A DNA stretch of 64,000 bases, taken from Acholeplasmataceae bacterium. GTDB taxonomy: Bacteria; Bacillota_I; Bacilli_A; Acholeplasmatales; Acholeplasmataceae. Positions 54,666 to 62,540 of this stretch are shown here, in pieces. Under the pieces are notes generated by a model. It did not search any database. It saw only the letters and a program-made list of their open reading frames with translations, and was not told the origin of the DNA. The stretch's first letter is position 1. Every line of letters begins with the position of its first letter. Location: NCBI GenBank assembly GCA_030603805.1, contig JAUVXD010000008.1, positions 20,175 to 84,174 on the forward strand, written 5' to 3'. Position numbers and translations under genes: made by a program.

Positions 54666-55202
54666 TAGGGGAATGTCAATATAACCTCTAAAGCCTCTTA
54701 CCCCATAATAGGAGTCCGCACCATTGTGATAGATAAAGGTACGATCATAGCGTCGATCCCCAAACAAAGCACCACCTAGATTTCTAAATTCTTCTGGTGA
54801 TAAAAGCCAACTTGAAGTTTTTAAATCAAAGGCTTCTATCGATTGCAACTTCATGTAAAGTGCTTCATCAACGATTTTGATACCGATAGCATTTGCAACA
54901 CCTTCAGCAGAGGTTTCAGGTGGAAACTTTTTTCTTGAAAGTCTTGCAGATTCATCATAACAGAGATTACGTCTTTGCGAGGGTGTTTCTTTAGAACAAT
55001 CCACATAAATGAGTTGTTGATCAAACTCATATAAATCAGGTTCACCCCCTGTTTCTTCCATTTTGGTCAGAACATCTAAGATATTGGGATATTTCCTAAG
55101 AAACGCTTCAACATTGTCCCAAATGTGATTAGGATGACGATAAAGATGAGTTTCAAATCTTGTTTTAAGTATACTCAGCTGAGTTTCTAGCTTACTGGAC
55201 AT
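54663..55202 (-). CDS. DUF4256 family protein
   Basis: A 179-residue soluble protein of the DUF4256 family. The conserved segments are MEETGGEPDLYEFD, RRNLCYDESARLSRKKFPP, KTSSWLLSPEEFRNLGGALF and YHNGADSYYGVRGFRG. Biochemical function unknown. AGGAGG lies upstream of the ATG. It marks the end of the core-like region; accessory sequence starts beyond it. Confidence 0.85.
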   Translation of the reverse strand: MSSKLETQLSILKTRFETHLYRHPNHIWDNVEAFLRKYPNILDVLTKMEETGGEPDLYEFDQQLIYVDCSKETPSQRRNLCYDESARLSRKKFPPETSAEGVANAIGIKIVDEALYMKLQSIEAFDLKTSSWLLSPEEFRNLGGALFGDRRYDRTFIYHNGADSYYGVRGFRGYIDIPL

Positions 55203-55340
55203 ATAAAATCCTCCTGAAAGATGGTTATATTATATCAATCAATCTCATGAATTCCAAACGATTGGACTTAACTAATTATCAAAAATATAAATTTATCAAA
55301 TCGTCATAAAGCCTAATCAATAGTAAATATTAGTTTAAGA

Positions 55341-55366
55341 AAAAATAAAAGACTCCTTTTGGAGTC
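55341..55366 (-). terminator. Terminator downstream of the YcxB-like gene
   Basis: A 6-bp stem GACTCC/GGAGTC with TTTT loop; the T-rich run lies on the minus strand. It is about 220 bases past the YcxB-like stop, across the repeat region. Confidence 0.7.
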
Positions 55367-55391
55367 CGTTCAGTTCATTTTGTGTTGCATG

Positions 55392-55406
55392 ACCTATTTT
55401 GATACA
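55392..55406 (+). repeat. Dispersed 15-mer ACCTATTTTGATACA
   Basis: Copies are at 55392-55406 (+), 55519-55533 (inverted, one change) and 58374-58388 (+, one change). Two copies in the same orientation bracket the HTH/YcxB/ATPase block. Confidence 0.6.
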
Positions 55407-55457
55407 ATTACGCACCTTTGATATGATTTTACACACCCTTGTCAAAATCTACGCACC
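55397..55457 (+). repeat. Three tandem imperfect 20-21 bp repeats in the 55.2-55.6 kb spacer
   Basis: Units TTTTGATACAATTACGCACC (55397-55416), a 21-base variant ending TTTTACACACC (55417-55437) and CTTGTCAAAATCTACGCACC (55438-55457). The intergenic stretch 55203-55583 has no gene; besides these units it holds a terminator and an inverted 15-mer pair (55392-55406, 55519-55533). Confidence 0.7.
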
Positions 55458-55583
55458 CCCAAATCATGGCTTTTTTTAGCCATTTTATTTTAGGTTAATT
55501 TTCAAGTGGTGATTTCTTTGTGTCAAAATAGGTTGATTAACTATCTACTTTTTGTTGGGAATCGAAATCATACATTTGCAAAA

Positions 55584-56237
55584 CTAAATTAGAAAAACCA
55601 CTATAAAACCAATAATATTCATAAACAAACATAAACTTCCGATAACAATTGACGGTACAGAATATATTTTTCTTAACATTCTCATTGAGTATTTGCCATG
55701 AAGAATTGTGATTACCGGAATAAAAGCCAATAGAATCCAAATCAATAGATCACTTGACTCTGTAACCAAACCAGCAATTAACATTGTTGAAGCAACGGAG
55801 AGTAAAGGCATTATAATACAAAGAAATTTACTTATAGTAATTTTAGAAAGTTTGCTGCTATATCTAGAAATCTTTATTTGTTTTTCTTTTAATAGATTAT
55901 ATATATTTGAATACTCATCAGTTTTAGGTAGGTAATATATAGCGCTTCCGGAAACAAGCAAAACATAGTTTCTTGCCTCAAAAACTTTCTTTATATCTTC
56001 ATATTCAATTATTTCTGTTTCTGATCTGTTCTTTCCATTAATTTTTACAATTAATTTATCTTTTCCAAACATATAAGTAAATTCTCTTTTTTCTGATAAT
56101 GTTTTCTTATATTTTTTATATGTGAGAACCACTCCAAAAATCAGAGATATTATAATCAAGGTGGGTATGCCAATTCTAAGTACAATTGAGTTATTGCCGT
56201 TTATATTATTCGAAAAATAGTTTATGATATCTACAAT
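55584..56237 (-). pseudogene. YcxB-like membrane domain, separated from its HTH part by an in-frame TAA
   Basis: The frame that follows the HTH gene's TAA (56238-56240) stays open for 217 codons in the same phase. It starts with a polar loop (VDIINYFSNNINGNNS), a membrane helix (IPTLIIISLIFGVVL), a YcxB-like domain (EIIEYEDIKKVFEARNYVLLV) and two C-terminal helices. No good start codon lies near the TAA; the first usable one is TTG at 56159 without a ribosome site. I read it as the second half of one ancestral HTH-membrane-YcxB protein, broken by a nonsense codon, though a reinitiated separate protein is possible. Confidence 0.65.
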
Positions 56238-56570
56238 TTAAAAGATTAACAAATAACTTACAGGATATATTAACAATAGAATTATCTGTAGATAGCTTTT
56301 TGTTATAAATAATGTTTTCTTATCTTCATAATAAATCAATTGGACTTTTCTAAAATTAGGATCAGTTACTCCTACATTGTTTTTTAGAATATCGTCAATT
56401 GAAGCATTAAATAACTTAGATAACAACAACAAATTATCAATGGATGGTGACGCCTGGTCAGTTTCCCATAAACTTATACTTTGTCTAGTAACTTGTAATT
56501 CTTCTGCAACTCTTTCTTGAGATAATCCTCGATCTTTTCGTAAATTATAAATTGTTTGTCCATACTTCAT
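56238..56570 (-). CDS. XRE-family regulator with one C-terminal membrane helix
   Basis: A 110-residue protein. Residues 1-65 are a clear Cro/C1-type HTH (IYNLRKDRGLSQERVAEELQVTRQSISLWE), then a linker and a hydrophobic C-terminus (IILLLIYPVSYLLIF) ending at TAA. Proteins of this kind in Firmicutes often continue into a membrane domain, which is what the next in-phase frame encodes. Start at ATG 56570 with GGGTGAT upstream; the longer frame to 56672 is not supported. It may regulate the neighbouring ATPase gene or itself. Confidence 0.8.
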   Translation of the reverse strand: MKYGQTIYNLRKDRGLSQERVAEELQVTRQSISLWETDQASPSIDNLLLLSKLFNASIDDILKNNVGVTDPNFRKVQLIYYEDKKTLFITKSYLQIILLLIYPVSYLLIF

Positions 56571-56768
56571 ATTTATCACCCAATAACATTGTAATATGTA
56601 GGTTCTACATTTTCCACCAAATACAACATGCACTTTGTCAAGCATTACTTGCATATTTGAAACATGGATCAATTTAGTCAGTTAGTTTATTATAACCCCT
56701 TTAGAGCATATGGTTTGTTTTAATATAAATACGAATACCAAATTATATTTCATTGGCATTTTAAGATA

Positions 56769-58028
56769 TCATTGTTTTAAGCAACCTAAAGGTACAACAT
56801 ATATTCCGTCTTCTCTTTGATAACAAAGTTCGGTATTTGTAAGTATCATTAAAAAGGATGGTTTCTTAGTTTTATGAATTTTTGCTAGTTTTATAAGATT
56901 TGATGCTGCTTTCTCAACTTCATTTTCCCCTAATTTAACCTCGATCCCAGCCCATCTTCCATCCCTCAACTCAATAATTAAATCTACTTCTAATCCAGAT
57001 GAATCATTGTAATGATAGACTTCACCATCTAACGATTGAGCATAGACTCTGATATCTCTAGTGCATATAGATTCAAAAAAGAATCCAAATGTTTCAAAGT
57101 CTTGTTTTAATTTATCTACTGACAAACCGAGAGCAGCTACAGCAATACTTGGATCGACAAATTGCTTTTTATCTGATGTTCTAATCGTGCTAGCACTTCT
57201 AATAGCAGGAGACCAAGCTTTAAGGTTTTCAATAATGTATAATCTTTGAAGTGCATTTGTATAAGTTTCGTATGTTTTATAGTCAATAGAAATACCTTCG
57301 TTTTCTTGATCTTTATAAATAGTTATACTGGTTGCTAATGTAGATATATTTCTTGCATAACTGCGTATGAGTTTCCTAATTTTATCTTTGTCTTTTTTGA
57401 TTCCATCAACTTCATCTACATCTTTTGATATAATACTTTCAAGTAAGTCTTTCGGGATTAATAATTGCTCTTTTGCTGGTAATTCCAAACTACCTGGCCA
57501 TCCACCGCGACAAATATAATGAGCGATGTCATTAATGCTTGTTTTTGATTTTGCTACTTGAATTTTCTTACCTTCAAATAAATCAGCTAATGAGACTGTT
57601 CCTTTAGAATCTCCGCTCTCAAATAAACTCATAGGACGCATGTAAATAGAATTTATTCTTCCGGTTCCTGTATGAGATATATTTATGTTTTGTTTCTTTG
57701 TAGAGCCTGTAAGTAAATACGCACCTTTATACTTGTTATCATCTATATCAAGCCTTATAAAATCCCAAATCTCAGGAACTTCTTGCCATTCATCAAAAAG
57801 AATCGGTTTTTCACCAGATAGTATTTCGTCTTTTGAAATGGTAGCTAAAGTTTGATATTGCTTTTTAGTAATAGGATTTTGTAATTTAATGATCGTATTA
57901 GAATAACGTTCAGCTGTAGTTGATTTACCAGTCCACTTTGGACCTTCTATAACTACAGCTCCACTGTATTTCATTTTATCTTCAATTTCTTTTTCAATAA
58001 TTCTCTTCTTATAATTACCAGGTATCAT
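56769..58028 (-). CDS. AAA/DUF4143 family ATPase
   Basis: A 419-residue protein with P-loop GPKWTGKST (residues 29-37), Walker B LFDEWQEVPE and a C-terminal DUF4143 region that resembles a restriction-endonuclease fold (DLIIELRDGRWAGIEVKLGE has the D-(E/K)xK-like arrangement). Such ATPases are common in mollicutes and other small genomes, often in many copies; function unknown, with defence or regulation suggested. Start at ATG 58028 with GGAGGT upstream. Two arrays of phased short repeats lie upstream. Confidence 0.85.
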   Translation of the reverse strand: MIPGNYKKRIIEKEIEDKMKYSGAVVIEGPKWTGKSTTAERYSNTIIKLQNPITKKQYQTLATISKDEILSGEKPILFDEWQEVPEIWDFIRLDIDDNKYKGAYLLTGSTKKQNINISHTGTGRINSIYMRPMSLFESGDSKGTVSLADLFEGKKIQVAKSKTSINDIAHYICRGGWPGSLELPAKEQLLIPKDLLESIISKDVDEVDGIKKDKDKIRKLIRSYARNISTLATSITIYKDQENEGISIDYKTYETYTNALQRLYIIENLKAWSPAIRSASTIRTSDKKQFVDPSIAVAALGLSVDKLKQDFETFGFFFESICTRDIRVYAQSLDGEVYHYNDSSGLEVDLIIELRDGRWAGIEVKLGENEVEKAASNLIKLAKIHKTKKPSFLMILTNTELCYQREDGIYVVPLGCLKQ

Positions 58029-58047
58029 AATTATTACCTCCAATTGT

Positions 58048-58112
58048 ATTATACAACAATTCCAATAAATGTAAATACTTTATTCCAATTATTATTGACA
58101 TTTTATTCCAAT
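58048..58112 (-). promoter_or_regulatory. ATPase promoter with three 23-bp-phased ATTCCAAT elements
   Basis: Minus-strand TATAAT (58048-58053) with TTTACA (58070-58075) at 16 bases. On the plus strand ATTCCAAT occurs at 58059, 58082 and 58105, exactly 23 bases apart; the first lies between -35 and -10. This looks like a multi-site operator. Confidence 0.6.
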
Positions 58113-58142
58113 TAATGTTGATCTGTTCTCAACAAAAATAAG

Positions 58143-58223
58143 TTTACACGGTATAATCGTGTAAATAAGCCTCAAATCGTGTAAACTGTCTTTTAATCGT
58201 GTAAAACTCATTCAAATCGTGTG
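58143..58223 (+). repeat. Four direct repeats with exact 20-bp period plus one inverted copy
   Basis: AATCGTGTAAA (last copy AATCGTGTGAG) begins at 58155, 58175, 58195 and 58215. An inverted TTTACACG at 58143-58150 makes a palindrome with the first copy around GTATAAT. The intergenic stretch 58113-58519 holds no gene; it also contains an inverted repeat TGATAC/GTATCA (58329-58345) and the 15-mer copy at 58374-58388. Confidence 0.75.
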
Positions 58224-58519
58224 AGCCTATTATCAGTCTAATATTTTTACCCTTATTTTTGGTTACTTTTCAAATTGAAATTCACTCGCTTTAGTGTGAA
58301 AAAGCCCTTATTAAAGCAAAAAAAGGCCTGATACGAATTGTATCAAACCTATGCTTCTTATATGTATCAAGTAACCTATTTTAATACAAAATTTTAGATA
58401 CTTAGTAACTTATTTTTTATATAAATTAAGCATGGTTTGATATCTTAAACGAAAGTATGTTATAAATTGCACATGATAAAATGCTTAACTCACAATTGTT
58501 TTCCCATCATAAAAAATTG

Positions 58520-58899
58520 TTATACTCTTCTTCTGTCAGATGGTGTAATGTTAGAATTTCCTTCCTTTTCTTTTTTATGAAGTGCTTGTATTATGTCTTC
58601 ATCAAGTGGAATATCTTCATCATAATTTTTAATACCTAAATTTTCTAGTTTTTCCTTGACATTAAGGGATTCTTTTTGAACTTCATATCGAGAAAACTTC
58701 ATTTTTCTAAAATACAGACAAACCTCTGAAGTCCTTGAAATGTCTATAGAAGTGCTTTCAACCCATCTTTCTGCAATTGATAAAACGTTATCTACCTCGA
58801 CAAGAGAATTATCAAAAACATAAACCTCACCACCCATTTTCATCCAGCTTTGCATGAGAAAAACATACTCTTGCTCTAAAAAAGATCCATAATAACCTA
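58520..58899 (-). pseudogene. 5'-truncated gene abutting an IS end
   Basis: A frame ending at 58520 has a first ATG at 58855 (111 residues), but the same phase stays open upstream to the IS end at 58900 (LGYYGSFLEQEYVFLMQSWM). The upstream part is cut by the IS sequence, where a TAA closes it. The remaining protein is acidic and soluble, with SIAERWVESTSIDISRTSE and a charged tail; no family recognised. It looks like the 3' part of a larger gene disrupted by IS activity. Confidence 0.6.
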
Positions 58900-58943
58900 A
58901 TATTCTAGTTTACACTAAGTACAGGTTTTTGGTATCAGTTCAT
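58900..58943 (-). repeat. Isolated IS end, inverted copy of 63690-63732
   Basis: Read on the minus strand, 43 bases from TGAACTGATACC to AACTAGAATAT are identical to the end of the IS3-type element at 63690. The tip faces right. No transposase follows on its inner (left) side; the truncated gene does. Confidence 0.85.
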
Positions 58944-58959
58944 TTTATCACAGGAACTT

Positions 58960-59298
58960 TTATTCTTTGGTTTGCTTAAGGTTTTCAGAATCAAAATTTA
59001 GCCCGAGGCAGTCTGCTACATCAATCGCAAAAATCACACCATTCGCTTTAGAAGTTGCACCATATTCATCATTGATCGCCTTCATGATACCATCTTTTTG
59101 ACTCTTCAGACAAACAATCATGAGTAAGTCTTTTTCTGGGTGAATCGTCACACCAAAAAACGATTTATCTTCTTTTGATAATGAGCTTCTACCGTGTAAG
59201 ACGGTTCCACCACCTGCGCCAGCTGTTCTGGCAGCATCCATTGCAATATATCCAAAACCGCTATTTAAAATACATACTACTAACTCTTTATTTTCCAT
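58960..59298 (-). CDS. PII-like protein of the second DUF1538 locus (distal)
   Basis: A 112-residue single PII-like domain: VCILNSGFGYIAMDAARTAG, GGGTVLHGRSS and the C-terminal NGVIFAIDV strand match the domains of the tandem protein at 45.3 kb. It overlaps the preceding PII-like gene by 11 bases, with AAGGGGAT upstream of its ATG. Its stop lies 17 bases from the IS end, with no terminator between. Likely partner of the DUF1538 permease. Confidence 0.82.
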   Translation of the reverse strand: MENKELVVCILNSGFGYIAMDAARTAGAGGGTVLHGRSSLSKEDKSFFGVTIHPEKDLLMIVCLKSQKDGIMKAINDEYGATSKANGVIFAIDVADCLGLNFDSENLKQTKE

Positions 59299-59620
59299 TG
59301 TTTATCCCCTTTTCTAAAAGGTGTTCATAGGCAAGCCTATTCATTGCGTTTAGATCAATCACAACGATAGATCCTGTTTTATTCGTCGAAATCAGATATT
59401 CTTTATCAAGGTGCTCCATAATTGGTCTTACATCACTATCCGCTACTAACGAAAATATAATATCTTTATGTCGATTTGATAAAGAAAAATATTCCATCAT
59501 GCTCGGTAAAGCAGTCCCCGAACCAAGAAAATTAACTGAATAATCGACTTTATATGTACCGATGACTTCCATAACGTGTTCACCTTTACCGCGCTCGATA
59601 ATCGTTATCATTAATTTCAT
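59288..59620 (-). CDS. PII-like protein of the second DUF1538 locus (proximal)
   Basis: A 110-residue PII-like domain (MITIIERGKGEHVMEVIGTY, FLGSGTALPSMMEYFSL, NKTGSIVVIDL). Compared with its neighbours the glycine-rich loop is changed (VNFLGSGTA), so ligand binding may differ. ATG overlaps the DUF1538 stop by 4 bases, with AGAGGTGA upstream. Confidence 0.8.
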   Translation of the reverse strand: MKLMITIIERGKGEHVMEVIGTYKVDYSVNFLGSGTALPSMMEYFSLSNRHKDIIFSLVADSDVRPIMEHLDKEYLISTNKTGSIVVIDLNAMNRLAYEHLLEKGINNGK

Positions 59621-61107
59621 TCTGTCACCTCTCTTAAATCCATGATGTCATCAACACCAACAAATTTTTCTTCAATTGCTTGTCTACGAGCATAAACAAT
59701 ACCTAAGACTTGAATGGTAATGACCGGTGCCATGGAGGCCAAGACGACTAACCCATATGCATTGGTTAACACATCAACATTTCGCGCTAATGAAGCACCA
59801 ATTGCAAAAGGCATTAAGAATGCTGAAGTCATTGCCCCTGTAACAGCACTACCTGAATCAAACCCAATCGCTGAAAACATTTTAGGTGTAAAAAACGTTA
59901 ATACCAAAGCGATTGTATAACCTGGTATGACAAACCACAACAGGTTAACTTGCGTGATGATGCGAATCATCGATAAAATCAAAGCAACTGCAACACCTAT
60001 TGAGATAGCCCCTAACATTAATTTACCTGAAATTGCGCCTGCAGTAACTTCTTCAACTTGTCTATTAACCGCAACAACAGATGGTTCTGGAGCGGCAACC
60101 AATAAACCAAACACAGCTCCTAATAAGATAAGCAAAAGTGCGTTATTAGCAAAATAGCCACCCACTAAAGTCCCCATCACTGAAAATGCGCCGTTGGCTC
60201 CAGCTAAGAATAAGACTAAACCAACATACGTATATACAAACGCAATCAACACTTTAATGATTTTTCGTTTTTGATATTTAAAATCAATGATTTGAAACAC
60301 GACAAAGAAGGCAACAAAAGGTATGATCGCGATCGCCATATCTTTAGTATACTGAACTATATACTCGAATAAAGTTGGCGATACGGTAACTGAATTCATC
60401 GTTTCTGGTGAAATATCTTTAAAAAATAATCCTAACACGAGAATTGCAAATATAGGCCCAATGACTGTAATCCCAACCAGGCCAAACGAGTCTTGTTCAC
60501 TCGCTTTATCCCCTCTAGCTCTACTAATACCGTAAGCTAAACTCATGATAAACGGAACACTCAGTGGACCGCTAGCAAATCCACCAGCATCAAATGCCAG
60601 TGGGATAAAGGCTGGGTTAAGATTATTGACCACAACGGCTAAGATAAACACTGCTGCATAAAGTATAATCAATAACATTCTTAACGAAATGTTAAAGATG
60701 ATTCTAAGTAAACCCAATGTTAAGAATAGACCTACTCCAATTGCAATGGTATATACCAATAACGTTGTCGGTTGAATGACAGCACTCAATTGATCTGACA
60801 ATACTCGAACGCTCGGTTCAGCTACGATGATTAAAAAACCAAGCATAAAAGAAACGATAATAAAAAGGGTTAAACTTCTTTTCTTAACGATGTACTTTCC
60901 GATATCTTCCGCAATTACGCTGGTAGATTCATAAGCACCCAGTTGGAATAACGCCAGTCCAACCACTAAAAAAAACGCACCCAATAAAAACCACAGCATT
61001 ATTGACGTCTCTACTTTCATAAAAAGACCCAACAGGATGAGTACTATGGTAACAGGTAGAACAGATTTAAATGACTCAATAAATTTGTCTATAAATGCTT
61101 TATACAT
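59617..61107 (-). CDS. DUF1538 integral membrane protein (copy 2)
   Basis: A 496-residue paralog of the 45986-47470 gene with the same two-repeat plan. Repeat 1 has IVAEPS (94-99) and AFDAGGFASG (171-180), at the same positions as copy 1; repeat 2 has APEPS (339-343) and GFDSGSAVTG (415-424). About 12-14 helices. Downstream are two separate PII-like genes instead of one tandem gene, and no M50-like gene. The ribosome site is weak. Confidence 0.88.
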   Translation of the reverse strand: MYKAFIDKFIESFKSVLPVTIVLILLGLFMKVETSIMLWFLLGAFFLVVGLALFQLGAYESTSVIAEDIGKYIVKKRSLTLFIIVSFMLGFLIIVAEPSVRVLSDQLSAVIQPTTLLVYTIAIGVGLFLTLGLLRIIFNISLRMLLIILYAAVFILAVVVNNLNPAFIPLAFDAGGFASGPLSVPFIMSLAYGISRARGDKASEQDSFGLVGITVIGPIFAILVLGLFFKDISPETMNSVTVSPTLFEYIVQYTKDMAIAIIPFVAFFVVFQIIDFKYQKRKIIKVLIAFVYTYVGLVLFLAGANGAFSVMGTLVGGYFANNALLLILLGAVFGLLVAAPEPSVVAVNRQVEEVTAGAISGKLMLGAISIGVAVALILSMIRIITQVNLLWFVIPGYTIALVLTFFTPKMFSAIGFDSGSAVTGAMTSAFLMPFAIGASLARNVDVLTNAYGLVVLASMAPVITIQVLGIVYARRQAIEEKFVGVDDIMDLREVTE

Positions 61108-61142
61108 ATTTCACTATCTTTCTTCTCGTTTTATCCATATCT

Positions 61143-61171
61143 ATCATAACTTAAAAAGTTATAGTTATCAA
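61143..61171 (-). promoter_or_regulatory. Promoter of DUF1538 copy 2 with internal palindrome
   Basis: Minus-strand TTGATA (61166-61171), 17-base spacer, TATGAT (61143-61148). ATAACTT-aaa-AAGTTAT (61146-61162) forms a perfect inverted repeat in the spacer, overlapping the -10, a possible operator. Confidence 0.7.
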
Positions 61172-61729
61172 GTAAGTTACTGAAACATCTTTCAATGCAT
61201 GTTTTGTCAATTTTTCAATGTGTGTTTTGCTAATTATAAAAAGGACCAACTCATGGTTGAATAACTACCAAGAACATAAAATACAAGTTAATGGTGTTAG
61301 ATTGCTTCTTGTGATATTATATCACTATGAATTTGGAAATATGTCACACCATTTTTCTTACGTAATATTATAAATCTGTTCAACTGATTGTGGCCCAACC
61401 ACATCTTTTTGTTTATCTTTTCTTGATTCATAAATTCATGTTTTTTGGGATTTGCTTGGGTGTTTTTTGTTCTCTTCTCGTTTATCTTCCATTTATTCTT
61501 ATCTCACTTTTCTACCCTTATCTAATGTTTAAGAATAAGATGTATCGTGAATTTTTTTGCATCTGAAAAAAATTATTGATTCTTTCATGAAAGATTGACA
61601 CGTTTTCGAACAACAAGTAACACTTATTGTCCCGTTTTCTTAAATGATATTACATCAAATTTGAGTGGTTCTCTCTTTTCAATCACTTCAGTTTTTTTGA
61701 TGAATGCTGTTAGTATAGAACAGTAGACA
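61172..61729. other. Intergenic spacer without a supported gene
   Basis: About 560 bases, strongly AT-rich and A-rich on the minus strand. Only short frames are open. A perfect 15-base palindrome GTGATAT-T-ATATCAC lies at 61311-61325. I see no RNA gene. Confidence 0.6.
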
Positions 61730-61990
61730 CTATTTCTTATTAATATCCTTTTTAAGTTGTGAATCCGGAATAAAGTCTTGACCACGATGTGGATTTTTGT
61801 CTTTGCTTCTATTGTGTTCTTGATTTAATAATGCGTGTCCTGGAATCCCGGTTTTATCTTTAACAGCAGAAATATCAAGATTGTCCTTCTTTTTTGCGGA
61901 AGGATTTTGTTTTATATAAGCCTGAATATAATCCTGTTCATTTTTTGGTGATTTTCTATTTGTAACTATTTTATTAACTGGTTTTTGCAT
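61730..61990 (-). CDS. Small basic hydrophilic protein in the XRE-ImmA-PIN operon
   Basis: An 86-residue protein rich in lysine, asparagine, aspartate and glutamine, with no hydrophobic segment and little predicted order. Segments: YIQAYIKQNPSAKKKDNLD and GIPGHALLNQEHNRSKDKN. No family recognised. It lies 22 bases after the PIN-like gene with a strong GGAGGG ribosome site. It could be a nucleic-acid-binding accessory or a substrate of the peptidase; unproven. Confidence 0.6.
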   Translation of the reverse strand: MQKPVNKIVTNRKSPKNEQDYIQAYIKQNPSAKKKDNLDISAVKDKTGIPGHALLNQEHNRSKDKNPHRGQDFIPDSQLKKDINKK

Positions 61991-62012
61991 TTTATATACC
62001 CTCCGTGTATTT

Positions 62013-62540
62013 TTAGAGACTACTCAGATACTCAGAAAATGTGCTAAATGGTAGTTTTCTCCTTTTTGCAACCATCTGAGTCCATATTGAATCCGCTTCA
62101 GTAATAGATAAAAGTCCATCACTAAATGCTTTATACATAATATCTGGAGTAGAAATGTGATCTAGTCCATATAATTCAACATAATATCTTACATCACGAA
62201 AATTGTTGCTTGCTAACATTCCGTTATTCTTTTTTGACAATACAATTGCTGCTGCTTCCCCTTTACCAATCAATGGTAATCTCGCTGATCTGGTATAGTC
62301 AGTTAAATCTAAATATAGGTTATTTTCTTGACTGCCAACAAGAATATCCTCAATGGTTAGATTGCCATTACTTACCATCACATCTATTTTTTGTTGCAAA
62401 TGAGGAACAGAAGAAATTTCATTATATACTTGCCGTGGGATTACCATATCGTTACCAAAACAATGTATCAATAACCGTTCCGTTCTAGTCCACAAAAAAG
62501 AAGATATGCAGTCCGTGTCGAAAAAGATAACTTTAGTCAT
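62013..62540 (-). CDS. PIN-domain-like protein
   Basis: A 175-residue PIN-like nuclease fold. First acidic pair in VIFFDTDCISSFL, the VYNEI glutamate, and GKGEAAAIVLSKKN as the central helix typical of PIN proteins such as DUF3368. The segment that usually has aspartates reads LASNNFRDV, so one metal ligand may be changed. Start at ATG 62540, overlapping the peptidase stop by 8 bases. PIN proteins cut RNA, often as toxins; activity here is uncertain. Confidence 0.75.
   Translation of the reverse strand: MTKVIFFDTDCISSFLWTRTERLLIHCFGNDMVIPRQVYNEISSVPHLQQKIDVMVSNGNLTIEDILVGSQENNLYLDLTDYTRSARLPLIGKGEAAAIVLSKKNNGMLASNNFRDVRYYVELYGLDHISTPDIMYKAFSDGLLSITEADSIWTQMVAKRRKLPFSTFSEYLSSL

Noticed and set aside
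55366..55380. A further IS tip at CAGTTCATTTT
   Set aside because: Only 11 bases match the outer edge of the 58.9 kb IS end, and the inner 30 bases do not match.
58143..58223. CRISPR array
   Set aside because: Conserved part is only 11 bases with 9-base spacers at a 20-bp period, and no cas genes are nearby.
61297..61431. 44-codon minus-strand frame (MNQEKINKK start)
   Set aside because: No ribosome site and A-rich composition; cannot be told apart from chance in this spacer.
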